Source: Candidatus Mediterraneibacter merdipullorum (lineage in GTDB: Bacteria; Bacillota; Clostridia; Lachnospirales; Lachnospiraceae). Taken from it: a stretch of DNA of 64,000 bases. This document shows, one piece after another, positions 16,543 to 24,632 of the stretch. The notes beneath the pieces were generated by a model. That model did no database searches, was not told where the DNA came from, and worked only from the letters and a program-made list of their open reading frames with translations. Position 1 is the first letter of the stretch; each line of letters starts with the position of its first letter. A program made the position numbers and the translations under genes. The stretch covers positions 52,618 to 116,617 of the forward strand of contig DXAL01000035.1 of NCBI GenBank assembly GCA_019117125.1, written 5' to 3'.

Positions 16543-18948
16543 TCATTCCGCCCTCTGCGCGCCGTCCGCAAACGCACGGATATTGGACGCATTGGCAAAT
16601 TTCTCCACCTGGCCGCCGCGCACAACAATCAGGGTCGGAGCCTGCATGACGCCGTACTTCTGCGCCAGTTCCATCTCCTCCTCTGCATCGATGAGTTCAT
16701 ACGGTATCTGCGCTTTCTCCAGAGAGCCCGCCGCGACCCTGCAGTTCGGACAGGTCTTTGTGGTAAAGAGCAGGGTCCTCGTCCCGGACGCCGCCTCTTC
16801 CTTCGCGCCTGGCATGGTCTGTGCAGCCGCCTTTCTCTCTTCTTCCGCTGCCGCCGCTGTCCTTGCCGCGCCGCGGGAACGGGTGATGTCGTAGACCTTC
16901 CGCTCTTTGAACTCCTGGGTCTTCCCGTCGTTCCAGTTCTTGACCGGACGGTAATATCCCGTGATGCGGCTGTACACTTCTGCCTCCTCTCCGCAGTACG
17001 GGCAGGTGAACTGCTCGCCGGTCAGATAGCCGTGGTTCTTACAGATGGAATAGGTGGGCGACATCGTGTAGTACGGGAGCCGGTAATTTTCTGCAATCTT
17101 GCGCACCAGAGCCGCCGCAGATTTCCAGTCGGGCAGCTTCTCGCCCAGGAATGTGTGGAATACCGTTCCCGATGTGTACAGGGTCTGGAGTTCATCCTGG
17201 ATATCCAGAGCCTCGAACACATCGTCCGTGTAGCCTACCGGGAGATGGGAACTGTTCGTATAGTACGGCGTGCCGTTCTTCTCCGCTGCGGTGATGATGT
17301 CCGGGAACTGCTCCACGTCGTGCTTTGCCAGGCGGTATGTGGTAGACTCCGCCGGCGTCGCCTCCAGATTATACAAATCCCCGTACAGTTCCTGATAATC
17401 CGAGAGTCTCTCCCGCATGTGGTTCAGCACATCCTTCGTAAATGCCTGCGCCTCGTCGTGGGTCAGGTCCTGCCGAATCCATTTCGCATTGAGGCACGCC
17501 TCGTTCATCCCGATAAGTCCTATCGTGGAGAAATGATTCTCAAATGTCCCGAGATACCGCTTCGTATACGGGTACAGCCCTTCCTCCAGAAGTTTCGTGA
17601 TGACCGTGCGCTTGATGTGGAGCGAGCGCGCGGAAAGATCCATCAGCCGGTCCAGCCTCTTATAAAATTCTGCCTCATTGGCGGACAGATATGCAATCCT
17701 GGGCATATTGATAGTCACAACGCCCACGGAACCGGTGCTCTCGCCGCTGCCGAAAAAGCCGCCGGACTTCTTGCGCAGTTCTCTTAAATCCAGGCGCAGG
17801 CGGCAGCACATGCTCCGCACATCGCTGGGCTCCATGTCGCTGTTGATATAGTTGGAGAAATAGGGCGTGCCGTATTTTGCCGTCATCTCAAAGAGCAGGC
17901 GGTTATTCTCCGTCTCAGACCAGTCAAAATCCTTCGTGATGGAATAGGTCGGGATGGGATACTGGAATCCCCGCCCCTGGGCATCGCCTTCGAGCATGGT
18001 CTCGATGAAGGCGCGGTTGACCATATCCATCTCTTCCTTACAGTCTCCGTAAGTAAAGTCCATCTCTTTCCCGCCCACGATTGCCGGAAGGTTCTTCAGG
18101 TCATCCGGCACGGTCCAGTCCAGGGTGATATTGGAGAACGGGGCCTGGGTCCCCCACCTGGACGGGATGTTCACCCCGTAGATAAAGGACTCGATGCACT
18201 TCTTCACTTCCGGGTAGGACAGATTGTCCGCCCGGACAAAAGGCGCCAGATACGTGTCAAAGGACGAGAACGCCTGGGCGCCTGCCCATTCATTCTGCAT
18301 GATGCCCAGGAAATTGACCATCTGGTTGCACAGCACGCTCAGGTGCTTCGCTGGCGACGACGTAATCCTGCCGGGGATGCCGCCCAGTCCTTCCTGGATG
18401 AGCTGCTTTAACGACCAGCCCGCGCAGTATCCGGTCAGCATGGAGAGGTCGTGGATGTGGATGTCCGCATTCTTGTGGGCTTTCCCTATCTCTTCGTCAT
18501 AAATCTCCGACAGCCAGTAGTTCGCCGTAATGGCGCCCGAATTGCTCAGGATGAGGCCGCCCACGGAATAGGTGACCGTGGAATTTTCCTTGACGCGCCA
18601 GTCGGTCACCTTCACATAGCTGTCCACGATTTCCTTATAATCCAGGAGGGTGGAGTTGAGATTCCGTATCTTCTCCCTCTGCTTGCGGTACAGGATGTAG
18701 CCCTTCGCCACATCGTCGTATCCCGCTTTGATGAGGACCGACTCCACACTGTCCTGAATATCTTCCACGGAGATGAGTTCTTCCTTGATCTTCGGCTCGA
18801 AATCCGCCGTCACCTTGAGCGCCAGCAGTTCGATGATGTCCTGGTTGTAGTTCTTCTCCTGCGCTTCAAATGCCTTGCGTATCGCTTCCCCTATCTTTGC
18901 GAGATTAAACGGCGCAATCTTGCCGTCCCGTTTCCTGACCTGATACAT
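16543..18948 (-). CDS. nrdD: Anaerobic (class III) ribonucleoside triphosphate reductase with fused thioredoxin-like domain
   Basis: 801 residues from the ATG at 18948; an upstream ATG at 19101 would add 51 unconserved residues. Order: an ATP-cone (about 1-95, VRKRDGKIAPF), the large glycyl-radical barrel, a zinc-binding segment with ICKNHGY and CPYCGEE, and the glycyl-radical loop RITGYYRPVKNW. After a low-complexity Ala/Glu linker, about 75 residues form a thioredoxin/glutaredoxin-like domain with the redox motif CPNC and the cis-proline loop QAPTL. Family knowledge: some class III enzymes use a thiol reductant instead of formate, and a fused domain fits that type. Upstream paired NrdR boxes and the flanking nrdG and trxB genes agree. 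Confidence 0.94.
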   Translation of the reverse strand: MYQVRKRDGKIAPFNLAKIGEAIRKAFEAQEKNYNQDIIELLALKVTADFEPKIKEELISVEDIQDSVESVLIKAGYDDVAKGYILYRKQREKIRNLNSTLLDYKEIVDSYVKVTDWRVKENSTVTYSVGGLILSNSGAITANYWLSEIYDEEIGKAHKNADIHIHDLSMLTGYCAGWSLKQLIQEGLGGIPGRITSSPAKHLSVLCNQMVNFLGIMQNEWAGAQAFSSFDTYLAPFVRADNLSYPEVKKCIESFIYGVNIPSRWGTQAPFSNITLDWTVPDDLKNLPAIVGGKEMDFTYGDCKEEMDMVNRAFIETMLEGDAQGRGFQYPIPTYSITKDFDWSETENNRLLFEMTAKYGTPYFSNYINSDMEPSDVRSMCCRLRLDLRELRKKSGGFFGSGESTGSVGVVTINMPRIAYLSANEAEFYKRLDRLMDLSARSLHIKRTVITKLLEEGLYPYTKRYLGTFENHFSTIGLIGMNEACLNAKWIRQDLTHDEAQAFTKDVLNHMRERLSDYQELYGDLYNLEATPAESTTYRLAKHDVEQFPDIITAAEKNGTPYYTNSSHLPVGYTDDVFEALDIQDELQTLYTSGTVFHTFLGEKLPDWKSAAALVRKIAENYRLPYYTMSPTYSICKNHGYLTGEQFTCPYCGEEAEVYSRITGYYRPVKNWNDGKTQEFKERKVYDITRSRGAARTAAAAEEERKAAAQTMPGAKEEAASGTRTLLFTTKTCPNCRVAAGSLEKAQIPYELIDAEEEMELAQKYGVMQAPTLIVVRGGQVEKFANASNIRAFADGAQRAE

Positions 18949-19094
18949 AACCCGAAAAGCCCCTTTCTTCTGTTGTTTTGTCTTCTGTTTCCGTCCGCTG
19001 CCGCCCTTTTTCCAGCGCTGCAGCACTCCCTGTCCGCCCTCTGGCGGCATCTGGGTCCATTGTAGCACCCCGGTCCTTTTTGCGCAATAGAAAA

Positions 19095-19142
19095 ACACCA
19101 ATATCTGGTTTTTTTACAATTCTCTTACACTAGATATAGGTG
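19095..19142 (-). promoter_or_regulatory. Paired NrdR boxes upstream of nrdD
   Basis: Two imperfect palindromes, ACACCAATATCTGGTT (19095-19110) and ACACTAGATATAGGTG (19127-19142), match the 16-base NrdR box pattern. Their starts are 32 bases apart, about three helical turns, the spacing usual for paired NrdR sites. They precede nrdD by about 150 bases, so NrdR repression of nrdD (and possibly trxB) is expected. Confidence 0.8.
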
Positions 19143-19172
19143 TTTTGTCTTATCGTCTCTTTATCCTGTACC

Positions 19173-19300
19173 AGCCCGGGCACATGCCCCGGCTCAGATG
19201 CCCCGCCCGGCTCAGATGTCCCGCCCGGCTCAGATGTCCTGCCCGGACCAGACGCTCCCCCGGCTCAAACGCCCTGTCCCTGCTCAGACGCCCCGCAGCT
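19173..19300. repeat. 18-base minisatellite downstream of nrdG
   Basis: At least three clear copies of an 18-base unit containing GGCTCAGATG (19191, 19209, 19227), with two or three degraded copies running into the last codons and stop of nrdG. The stop codon of nrdG is itself part of a repeat unit. No coding potential. Confidence 0.8.
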
Positions 19301-19976
19301 CTGCATGGGGCACATATTTTCGCACGACCGCCAGCGCCTGCTCCATAATGTCCTTCGTATATCCCTGCATCCCCGGGCTTATCAGGTCCCCGGAGTCCAC
19401 GAACGCCTGCAGATAGTAGCGCTCCGCCCCTCTGAGCCATTGCCCGAGTTCCTCGAAATCCTTCCGCTCATGCAGCCCCCGCACGACCGTGGTGCGGAAT
19501 TCATATGGCACGCTGCCTTCCACGAGGAAGCGGACGCTCTCCCGGACCCGGTCCAGAAGGGCGCCGCCGGTGCCTGTCGTCACCGCGTACTTTGCGGGAG
19601 AATTCTTCACATCCATGGCGATATAATCGACCAGCCCCGCGTCCGCCAGCCGCTTCAGCCGCTCCGGTCCGGTCCCGTTCGTGTCCAGCTTGATTTCATA
19701 TCCCATCCCCCGGATTTCCGTGAGCAGTTCTTCCAACCCGTCAGAGAGGAGGGGTTCGCCTCCTGTGATGCACACGCCGTCCAGGACGCCTGCGCGCTTT
19801 TTCAGAAAAGCAAGCAGTCCGCTGCGTGGAATGGACCTTCCGGGCTCGATGCGGGTCACGAGCGATGCGTTGTGACAGAACGGGCAGCGGAAATTGCATC
19901 CCGCCAGGAATACGGTGCACGCCACCTTCCCGGGGAAATCAAGAAGCGTGACTTTCTGGAGCCCCTGTATGTTCAT
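19284..19976 (-). CDS. nrdG: Anaerobic ribonucleotide reductase activating protein (radical SAM)
   Basis: 230 residues with the radical-SAM cluster motif CNFRCPFC (CX3CX2C) at about residues 28-35, preceded by LLDFPGKVACTVFLAGC, a hallmark of NrdG-like activases, and GGEPLL further on. It generates the glycyl radical on NrdD. The gene is longer than the roughly 155-residue E. coli NrdG, as usual for the Clostridia type. The 3' end overlaps a minisatellite that supplies the stop codon. It is encoded upstream of nrdD on the same strand but separated by repeats and the NrdR promoter region. Confidence 0.9.
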   Translation of the reverse strand: MNIQGLQKVTLLDFPGKVACTVFLAGCNFRCPFCHNASLVTRIEPGRSIPRSGLLAFLKKRAGVLDGVCITGGEPLLSDGLEELLTEIRGMGYEIKLDTNGTGPERLKRLADAGLVDYIAMDVKNSPAKYAVTTGTGGALLDRVRESVRFLVEGSVPYEFRTTVVRGLHERKDFEELGQWLRGAERYYLQAFVDSGDLISPGMQGYTKDIMEQALAVVRKYVPHAELRGV

Positions 19977-20013
19977 CCTGCCTCATCCCCCTTCCTTTCC
20001 TTCCGGTCTGCGC

Positions 20014-20090
20014 GGACCGGCTGCGCGCCTGCAAACGTTCGCCCGGAACCGGACCGGCTGCACGCCTGCACTCTCCCGCCCGGTCAGACC
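20014..20090. repeat. Short 37-base direct repeat between proC and nrdG
   Basis: Two copies of a GC-rich unit (GGACCGGCTGCGCGCCTGCA at 20014 and a close copy at 20051) plus partial copies fill the space between the proC stop and the nrdG start. Confidence 0.6.
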
Positions 20091-20097
20091 GGTCCTG

Positions 20098-20913
20098 TCA
20101 CAGACTGCGGGATACGTCTGCGCAGGCTTTCATCGCCTCGAATACCGCGCTGCGGAATCCCTTCTCTTCCAGCACACGCACCGCCTCGATGGTCGTTCCC
20201 GCCGGGGAGCAGACCATATCTTTTAACTCGCCCGGATGCTTCCCGGTCTCCAGCACCATCTTCGCGCTGCCGTACACTGCCTGCGCCGCAAACTCATACG
20301 CCTGGGCTCTGGGCATCCCCTCCGCCACAGCCGCATCCGCCATTGCCTCGATGAAAAGGAAGACATACGCCGGGGAGCTGCCGCTCACCGCCACCACAGC
20401 GTCAATGAGATGCTCCGGCACTACCTGGACCTTTCCGAAGGAGCCAAGTATCTTCAGGGCGTACTCCATCTCTTCCTCTGTCACATTGGAGTTTTTGCAC
20501 GCCGCAGTCATCCCTTCTCCTACCAGCGCCGGTGTATTCGGCATGGTGCGCACGAGCTTCACCGGTTTCCCGAACTGCTCCTGGAGCCAGGAGAGGGTCT
20601 TTCCCGGCGCGATGGTAATGATAAGCTGGTCCTCACTCACACAGTCCCTGATTTCCGCGATGGCGTCCGCATAATACTGGGGCTTCACAGAAAGGATGAG
20701 CACCTCTGCCTCCCGCGCCGCCTCCTGGTTGCTCTCTGTGACACAGATGCCGTGCTCCGCCTTCACTCTGTCGCGCCCTGCCGGGGAGATATCCGCCCCG
20801 ATGATTTCCTCCGGTGAAAATATCTGATTGCGGATAATGCCGCCCATGATGGCTCCTGCCATATTGCCCGTTCCGATAAATCCCAGTCTCATGCTGCTCT
20901 TCTTCATAATCAT
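20098..20913 (-). CDS. proC: Pyrroline-5-carboxylate reductase
   Basis: 271 residues: the Rossmann motif GFIGTGNMAGAI at the N-terminus, VKPQ and RTMPNTPA in the middle, and the C-terminal helical dimerisation domain with the PROSITE-like region starting PGELKDMVCSPAGTT. It catalyses the last step of proline synthesis with NAD(P)H. The length is typical. The start at 20913 follows AAAAGGAG. Upstream on the same strand is acyP (gap about 135 bases); downstream lies a short repeat and nrdG. Confidence 0.96.
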   Translation of the reverse strand: MIMKKSSMRLGFIGTGNMAGAIMGGIIRNQIFSPEEIIGADISPAGRDRVKAEHGICVTESNQEAAREAEVLILSVKPQYYADAIAEIRDCVSEDQLIITIAPGKTLSWLQEQFGKPVKLVRTMPNTPALVGEGMTAACKNSNVTEEEMEYALKILGSFGKVQVVPEHLIDAVVAVSGSSPAYVFLFIEAMADAAVAEGMPRAQAYEFAAQAVYGSAKMVLETGKHPGELKDMVCSPAGTTIEAVRVLEEKGFRSAVFEAMKACADVSRSL

Positions 20914-21048
20914 CTGTTCTCCTTTTCCTGCTGCTGTTGTCTTTTCCTGTGGTCTTTCTGCGCCCTGTCTTTTCCTGCTGCCGCCCGTCTGCCGGACAGG
21001 CGGTCCGCGCCGCGCTCCCGCGTCCTGTTTATGACCGCCAGCCGGTCC

Positions 21049-21321
21049 TCACCGGACCGAAAAGCTCCTCTCATCGTCCTCCAACGGGATTTCCTCCGCA
21101 TCCATCCAGTCGATGGAAATGAACCGGTCGTGATTGAGCCGGACCAGCATCTTGTCGATGAGCGGCTCCCGCCCCTGCACTTCCATCGTCACCGTCCCGT
21201 CCCACTCGTTTCGCGCCCAGCCGGTCAGTCCCAGCGAGTTGGCGGTGTATTTCGCCGTGTAGCGGAATCCCACGCCCTGCACGCGCCCGTGGAATACGAT
21301 GTGTTTTCTCACTTCTGCCAT
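21049..21321 (-). CDS. acyP: Acylphosphatase
   Basis: 90 residues with the family signature VFHGRVQGVGFRYTAKYTA (catalytic Arg) and GWARNEWDGTVTMEVQG containing the catalytic Asn. It hydrolyses acyl phosphates. The ATG at 21321 is preferred because GAGGAGG lies 9 bases upstream; a GTG at 21339 would overlap that ribosome site. It is a stand-alone cytoplasmic enzyme. Confidence 0.93.
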   Translation of the reverse strand: MAEVRKHIVFHGRVQGVGFRYTAKYTANSLGLTGWARNEWDGTVTMEVQGREPLIDKMLVRLNHDRFISIDWMDAEEIPLEDDERSFSVR

Positions 21322-21381
21322 GACAAATTTCCTCCTCACATTATTTTAGCCTCTGGGGGAAAGAAAATCAATGAGGGATTC

Positions 21382-21552
21382 TTGTATATTTCCCCGCTCC
21401 GTGATATACTCCAGAGAGACACACGTTCTGACTGTAAAGGCGGTCCCGGGACACGACCTGAGCAAAAAGGCGCGGCAATATACAGAAGACTTCCTCTCCA
21501 CGGGAGAGGACTCTCGTTTTGTATCCGGACGGCGCCTTTGGCGTCTTTTTTT
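21382..21552 (+). promoter_or_regulatory. Promoter and attenuator-like leader of the hydrogenase maturation operon
   Basis: A sigma-A promoter (TTGTAT 21382-21387, 17 bases, TATACT 21405-21410) starts a leader of about 190 bases. A hairpin CCTCTCC/GGAGAGG lies at 21493-21509, and an intrinsic terminator (CGCC/GGCG stem plus seven T) at 21528-21552 sits about 55 bases before the first ATG. The segment AAAGGCGC (21466-21473) is perfectly complementary to GCGCCTTT (21532-21539) in the terminator, so an alternative antiterminator pairing is possible. No known riboswitch class was recognised. Confidence 0.6.
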
Positions 21553-21608
21553 GCGCCCGGGCGGCAGCGCCGGACTTTCCGGAAATATCCGGACAACGGA
21601 GGTTTTTT

Positions 21609-21857
21609 ATGGAGACAAGAATCGCACTCATCGGCATCATTCTCGAATCCCGGGAATCGGTGGACGAACTGAACCATCTGCTGAGCACATACGGGGAATA
21701 TGTCATCGGCAGAATGGGCATTCCCTATCGGGAAAAGGGCATCCACGTCATCAGCGTGGCGATGGACGCCCCCAATAACGTCATCAGCGCGCTCTCCGGG
21801 AAACTGGGGATGCTCCCGGGCGTGAGCACGAAGACGATATACGGGAAAAACATATGA
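21609..21857 (+). CDS. Iron-only hydrogenase system regulator (TM1266 family)
   Basis: 82 residues with a small ferredoxin-like (ACT/NikR-C-like) fold: ETRIALIGIILE at the start and the typical HVISVAMDAPNNVISALSGKLG. The family is found next to [FeFe]-hydrogenase maturation genes and is thought to be regulatory. It overlaps hydE by 4 bases (ATGA), so translation is coupled. The start at 21609 follows CGGAGG; earlier in-frame ATGs lie inside the leader. Confidence 0.88.
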   Translation: METRIALIGIILESRESVDELNHLLSTYGEYVIGRMGIPYREKGIHVISVAMDAPNNVISALSGKLGMLPGVSTKTIYGKNI

Positions 21858-22921
21858 TACCGGCAAAAAGAGAAGAAACCGTCAAAAACCTCATCGGGAA
21901 GCTCTGCCTGACCGGACATCTGAAAAAGGCGGAATGGGTCACCGTGATACGGGAGCGCACCCCCGCCGCAGCGGAGTATCTCTTCGACCTGGCGCGCGCC
22001 GTCCGCATCCGGCACTACGGGCGCGACGTGTACATCCGCGGGCTCATCGAATTTACGAACTACTGTAAAAACGACTGCTACTACTGCGGGATACGAAAGA
22101 GCAATGCAGGCGCCCGGCGCTACCGGCTGTCCCAGGAAGACATCCTCGCCTGCTGCGAACAGGGCTATGCTCTGGGATTTCGCACCTTCGTGCTCCAGGG
22201 CGGGGAAGACGGCTATTTTACCGACGAGCGGCTGTGCGGCATCGTCTCCGCCATCCGGATTCGGTTCCCCGACTGCGCCGTCACGCTCTCGGTGGGCGAG
22301 CGCTCCTTCGACAGCTACCGGCGGCTCTACGAGGCAGGCGCGGACCGCTACCTGCTCCGCCATGAGACGTACGACGCCGCACATTACCGCAGGCTTCACC
22401 CGCCCGGACTCTCTGCCGGGCACCGGAAGAAATGCCTGTGGGACTTAAAAAAAATCGGCTACCAGGTGGGGACCGGATTCATGGTCGGCTCACCGTACCA
22501 GACACCGGAAAATCTGGCAGACGACATGCTCTTTCTGGAGAAGCTGAACCCCCAGATGGTGGGCATCGGTCCCTTCGTCCCTCACCATGAGACGCCTTTT
22601 GCAGACGCCCCCGGCGGGACTGCGGAGCTCACCGTCTATCTGCTGGGGCTCATCCGCCTGCTTCTGCCCCGCGTCCTGCTGCCCGCCACCACGGCGCTTG
22701 GCACCATCGCCCGCGACGGGCGGGAACAGGGGATACTCGCAGGGGCAAATGTCATCATGCCGAACCTCTCCCCGCCGGATGTGCGGGAGAAATATCTCCT
22801 GTATGACAATAAACTCTGCACCGGAGATGAGGCGGCGGAGAGCTTAAACGACCTGAAAAAGCGGATGGAAGGCATCGGATACCATATCACCGTCAGCCGG
22901 GGAGATTCACTGAACGTATAA
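21854..22921 (+). CDS. hydE: [FeFe] hydrogenase H-cluster radical SAM maturase HydE
   Basis: 355 residues. The radical-SAM motif CKNDCYYC (CX3CX2C) lies near residue 71 after FTNYC, and the biotin-synthase-like barrel shows LQGGEDGY, RHETYD and the C-terminal LPATTALGTI. HydE, with HydG and HydF, builds the di-iron subcluster of [FeFe] hydrogenases. It is the second gene of the operon and overlaps the regulator; hydG follows after 13 bases. Confidence 0.95.
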   Translation: MIPAKREETVKNLIGKLCLTGHLKKAEWVTVIRERTPAAAEYLFDLARAVRIRHYGRDVYIRGLIEFTNYCKNDCYYCGIRKSNAGARRYRLSQEDILACCEQGYALGFRTFVLQGGEDGYFTDERLCGIVSAIRIRFPDCAVTLSVGERSFDSYRRLYEAGADRYLLRHETYDAAHYRRLHPPGLSAGHRKKCLWDLKKIGYQVGTGFMVGSPYQTPENLADDMLFLEKLNPQMVGIGPFVPHHETPFADAPGGTAELTVYLLGLIRLLLPRVLLPATTALGTIARDGREQGILAGANVIMPNLSPPDVREKYLLYDNKLCTGDEAAESLNDLKKRMEGIGYHITVSRGDSLNV

Positions 22922-22934
22922 GGAGGAAACCATC

Positions 22935-24356
22935 ATGTACGACGTAAATTCAAGATGCGCAGACGATTTCATCGACCACGGAGAAATCCTGGAAACCCTC
23001 GCCTACGCAGACGAAAACAAAGAGAACATCGGGCTCATCGACTCCATCATCGAAAAGGCAAAGAAGCGCAAAGGGCTGTCCCACCGGGAGGCTTCCGTCC
23101 TGCTCGCCTGCCCCATCGAGGAGAAAAATCAGGAAATTTACAGGCTCGCGGAGCAGATTAAAAAGGACTTCTACGGGAACCGCATCGTCATGTTCGCGCC
23201 GCTCTACCTGTCCAACTACTGCATCAACGGCTGTACCTACTGCCCGTACCACGCAAAGAATAAACACATCCCACGCAAGCAGCTCTCCCAGGAGGACATC
23301 CGCAGGGAAGTCATCGCCCTGCAGGATATGGGGCACAAACGCCTCGCCCTGGAAGCCGGTGAGGACCCGGTCCGCAATACGATGGATTACTACCTGAAAT
23401 CCATCGAGACTATCTACAGCATCAAACATAAAAACGGCGCCATCCGCCGCGTCAATATCAACATCGCCGCGACGACCGTGGATAATTACCGTCTCTTAAA
23501 GGAAGCAGGCATCGGCACGTACATCCTCTTCCAGGAGACCTATCACAAGGAGAGCTATCTGGAGCTCCATCCCACCGGACCGAAGCACGACTACAACTAC
23601 CACACCGAGGCGATGGACCGCGCCATGGAGGGCGGCATTGACGACGTGGGGCTGGGCGTGCTCTTCGGGCTGGACAAATACCGGTATGAATTCGCCGGAC
23701 TCCTGATGCATGCGGAGCACCTGGAAGCAGCCTTCGGCGTAGGTCCCCACACCATCAGCGTGCCGCGGCTCAAACACGCGGACGACATCAATCCGGATGA
23801 CTTCGACAACGGCATCGACGATGATACCTTTGCAAAAATCGTGGCGTGCATCCGCATCGCAGTCCCGTACACCGGCATGATTATCTCCACCCGGGAGAAC
23901 CAGAAGACCCGCGAGCGCGTTCTTCATCTGGGCATCTCCCAGATAAGCGGCGGCTCCCGGACGAGCGTGGGCGGCTACTGCGAGCCGGAGCCGGAAGATG
24001 AGAAATCCGAACAGTTCGACGTCAGCGACAACCGCACGCTGGACGAGGTGGTGCGCTGGCTCATGGAGATGGACTACATCCCCAGCTTCTGCACCGCATG
24101 CTACCGCGAGGGACGCACCGGCGATCGGTTCATGTCACTGTGCAAGAGCGGTCAGATACAGAACTGCTGCCATCCAAACGCGCTGATGACACTGAAAGAA
24201 TACCTGATGGACTACGCTTCACCCGAGACAAAGGCAATCGGTGACAGGCTCATCGAAAAAGAAGTGCTCAACGTACCAAATGAGAAAGCGCGCGCCGTCG
24301 TACTGGAAAACCTGCGGCTCATCGAGCAGGATAACCGGAGGGATTTCCGGTTCTGA
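22935..24356 (+). CDS. hydG: [FeFe] hydrogenase H-cluster radical SAM maturase HydG
   Basis: 473 residues resembling ThiH. The radical-SAM motif CINGCTYC is near residue 93, followed by EAGEDP, FQETYHKESY and, at the C-terminal end, CTACYREGRTG and the second cluster-binding region ending in NCCHPNA. It cleaves tyrosine to supply CO and cyanide for the H-cluster. Start: ATG 15 bases after AAGGAGG. It is the last gene of the operon. Neither hydF nor a hydrogenase structural gene occurs in the window. Confidence 0.96.
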   Translation: MYDVNSRCADDFIDHGEILETLAYADENKENIGLIDSIIEKAKKRKGLSHREASVLLACPIEEKNQEIYRLAEQIKKDFYGNRIVMFAPLYLSNYCINGCTYCPYHAKNKHIPRKQLSQEDIRREVIALQDMGHKRLALEAGEDPVRNTMDYYLKSIETIYSIKHKNGAIRRVNINIAATTVDNYRLLKEAGIGTYILFQETYHKESYLELHPTGPKHDYNYHTEAMDRAMEGGIDDVGLGVLFGLDKYRYEFAGLLMHAEHLEAAFGVGPHTISVPRLKHADDINPDDFDNGIDDDTFAKIVACIRIAVPYTGMIISTRENQKTRERVLHLGISQISGGSRTSVGGYCEPEPEDEKSEQFDVSDNRTLDEVVRWLMEMDYIPSFCTACYREGRTGDRFMSLCKSGQIQNCCHPNALMTLKEYLMDYASPETKAIGDRLIEKEVLNVPNEKARAVVLENLRLIEQDNRRDFRF

Positions 24357-24396
24357 GGCTGCGGGATAACCATGGCGGTGGAAAAACCAGCTCTGT

Positions 24397-24592
24397 CCGG
24401 CAGGAGTGCGCCCGGGTGAATCTGAGGAAATTGTCTGAAAAACACAGGGCGCGGGCAGGCAGTATAAAAGGCGTGTTGAGGTTGTCTGAATGAAATGAGT
24501 TCCTCAACACGCCTTTTGCTTTCACTGGATGTCCGCGCCCTGCATTGTTTTTCGCAGGTTCCGAACTGAATCCGGGCGCACTCTCTGCCTGG
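24397..24592. repeat. Long imperfect palindrome between hydG and the sugar isomerase
   Basis: The convergent intergenic space is one large inverted repeat. The core stem AAAAGGCGTGTTGAGG (24466-24481) pairs with its perfect complement at 24502-24517 and can terminate both flanking genes. Outside the core both arms share, in the same order, AGGGCGCGG, GAAAAACA and AGTGCGCCCGG, reaching about 24400 on the left and 24590 on the right, with arm divergence between these blocks. Confidence 0.75.
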
Positions 24593-24632
24593 GACATCCT
24601 CTGTCTTTCCGTCCCTCTATCTTCCCGTCCCT

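Noticed and set aside
18949..19101. Upstream start for nrdD
   Set aside because: The added 51 residues are low-complexity, and the conserved ATP-cone begins right at the ATG at 18948.
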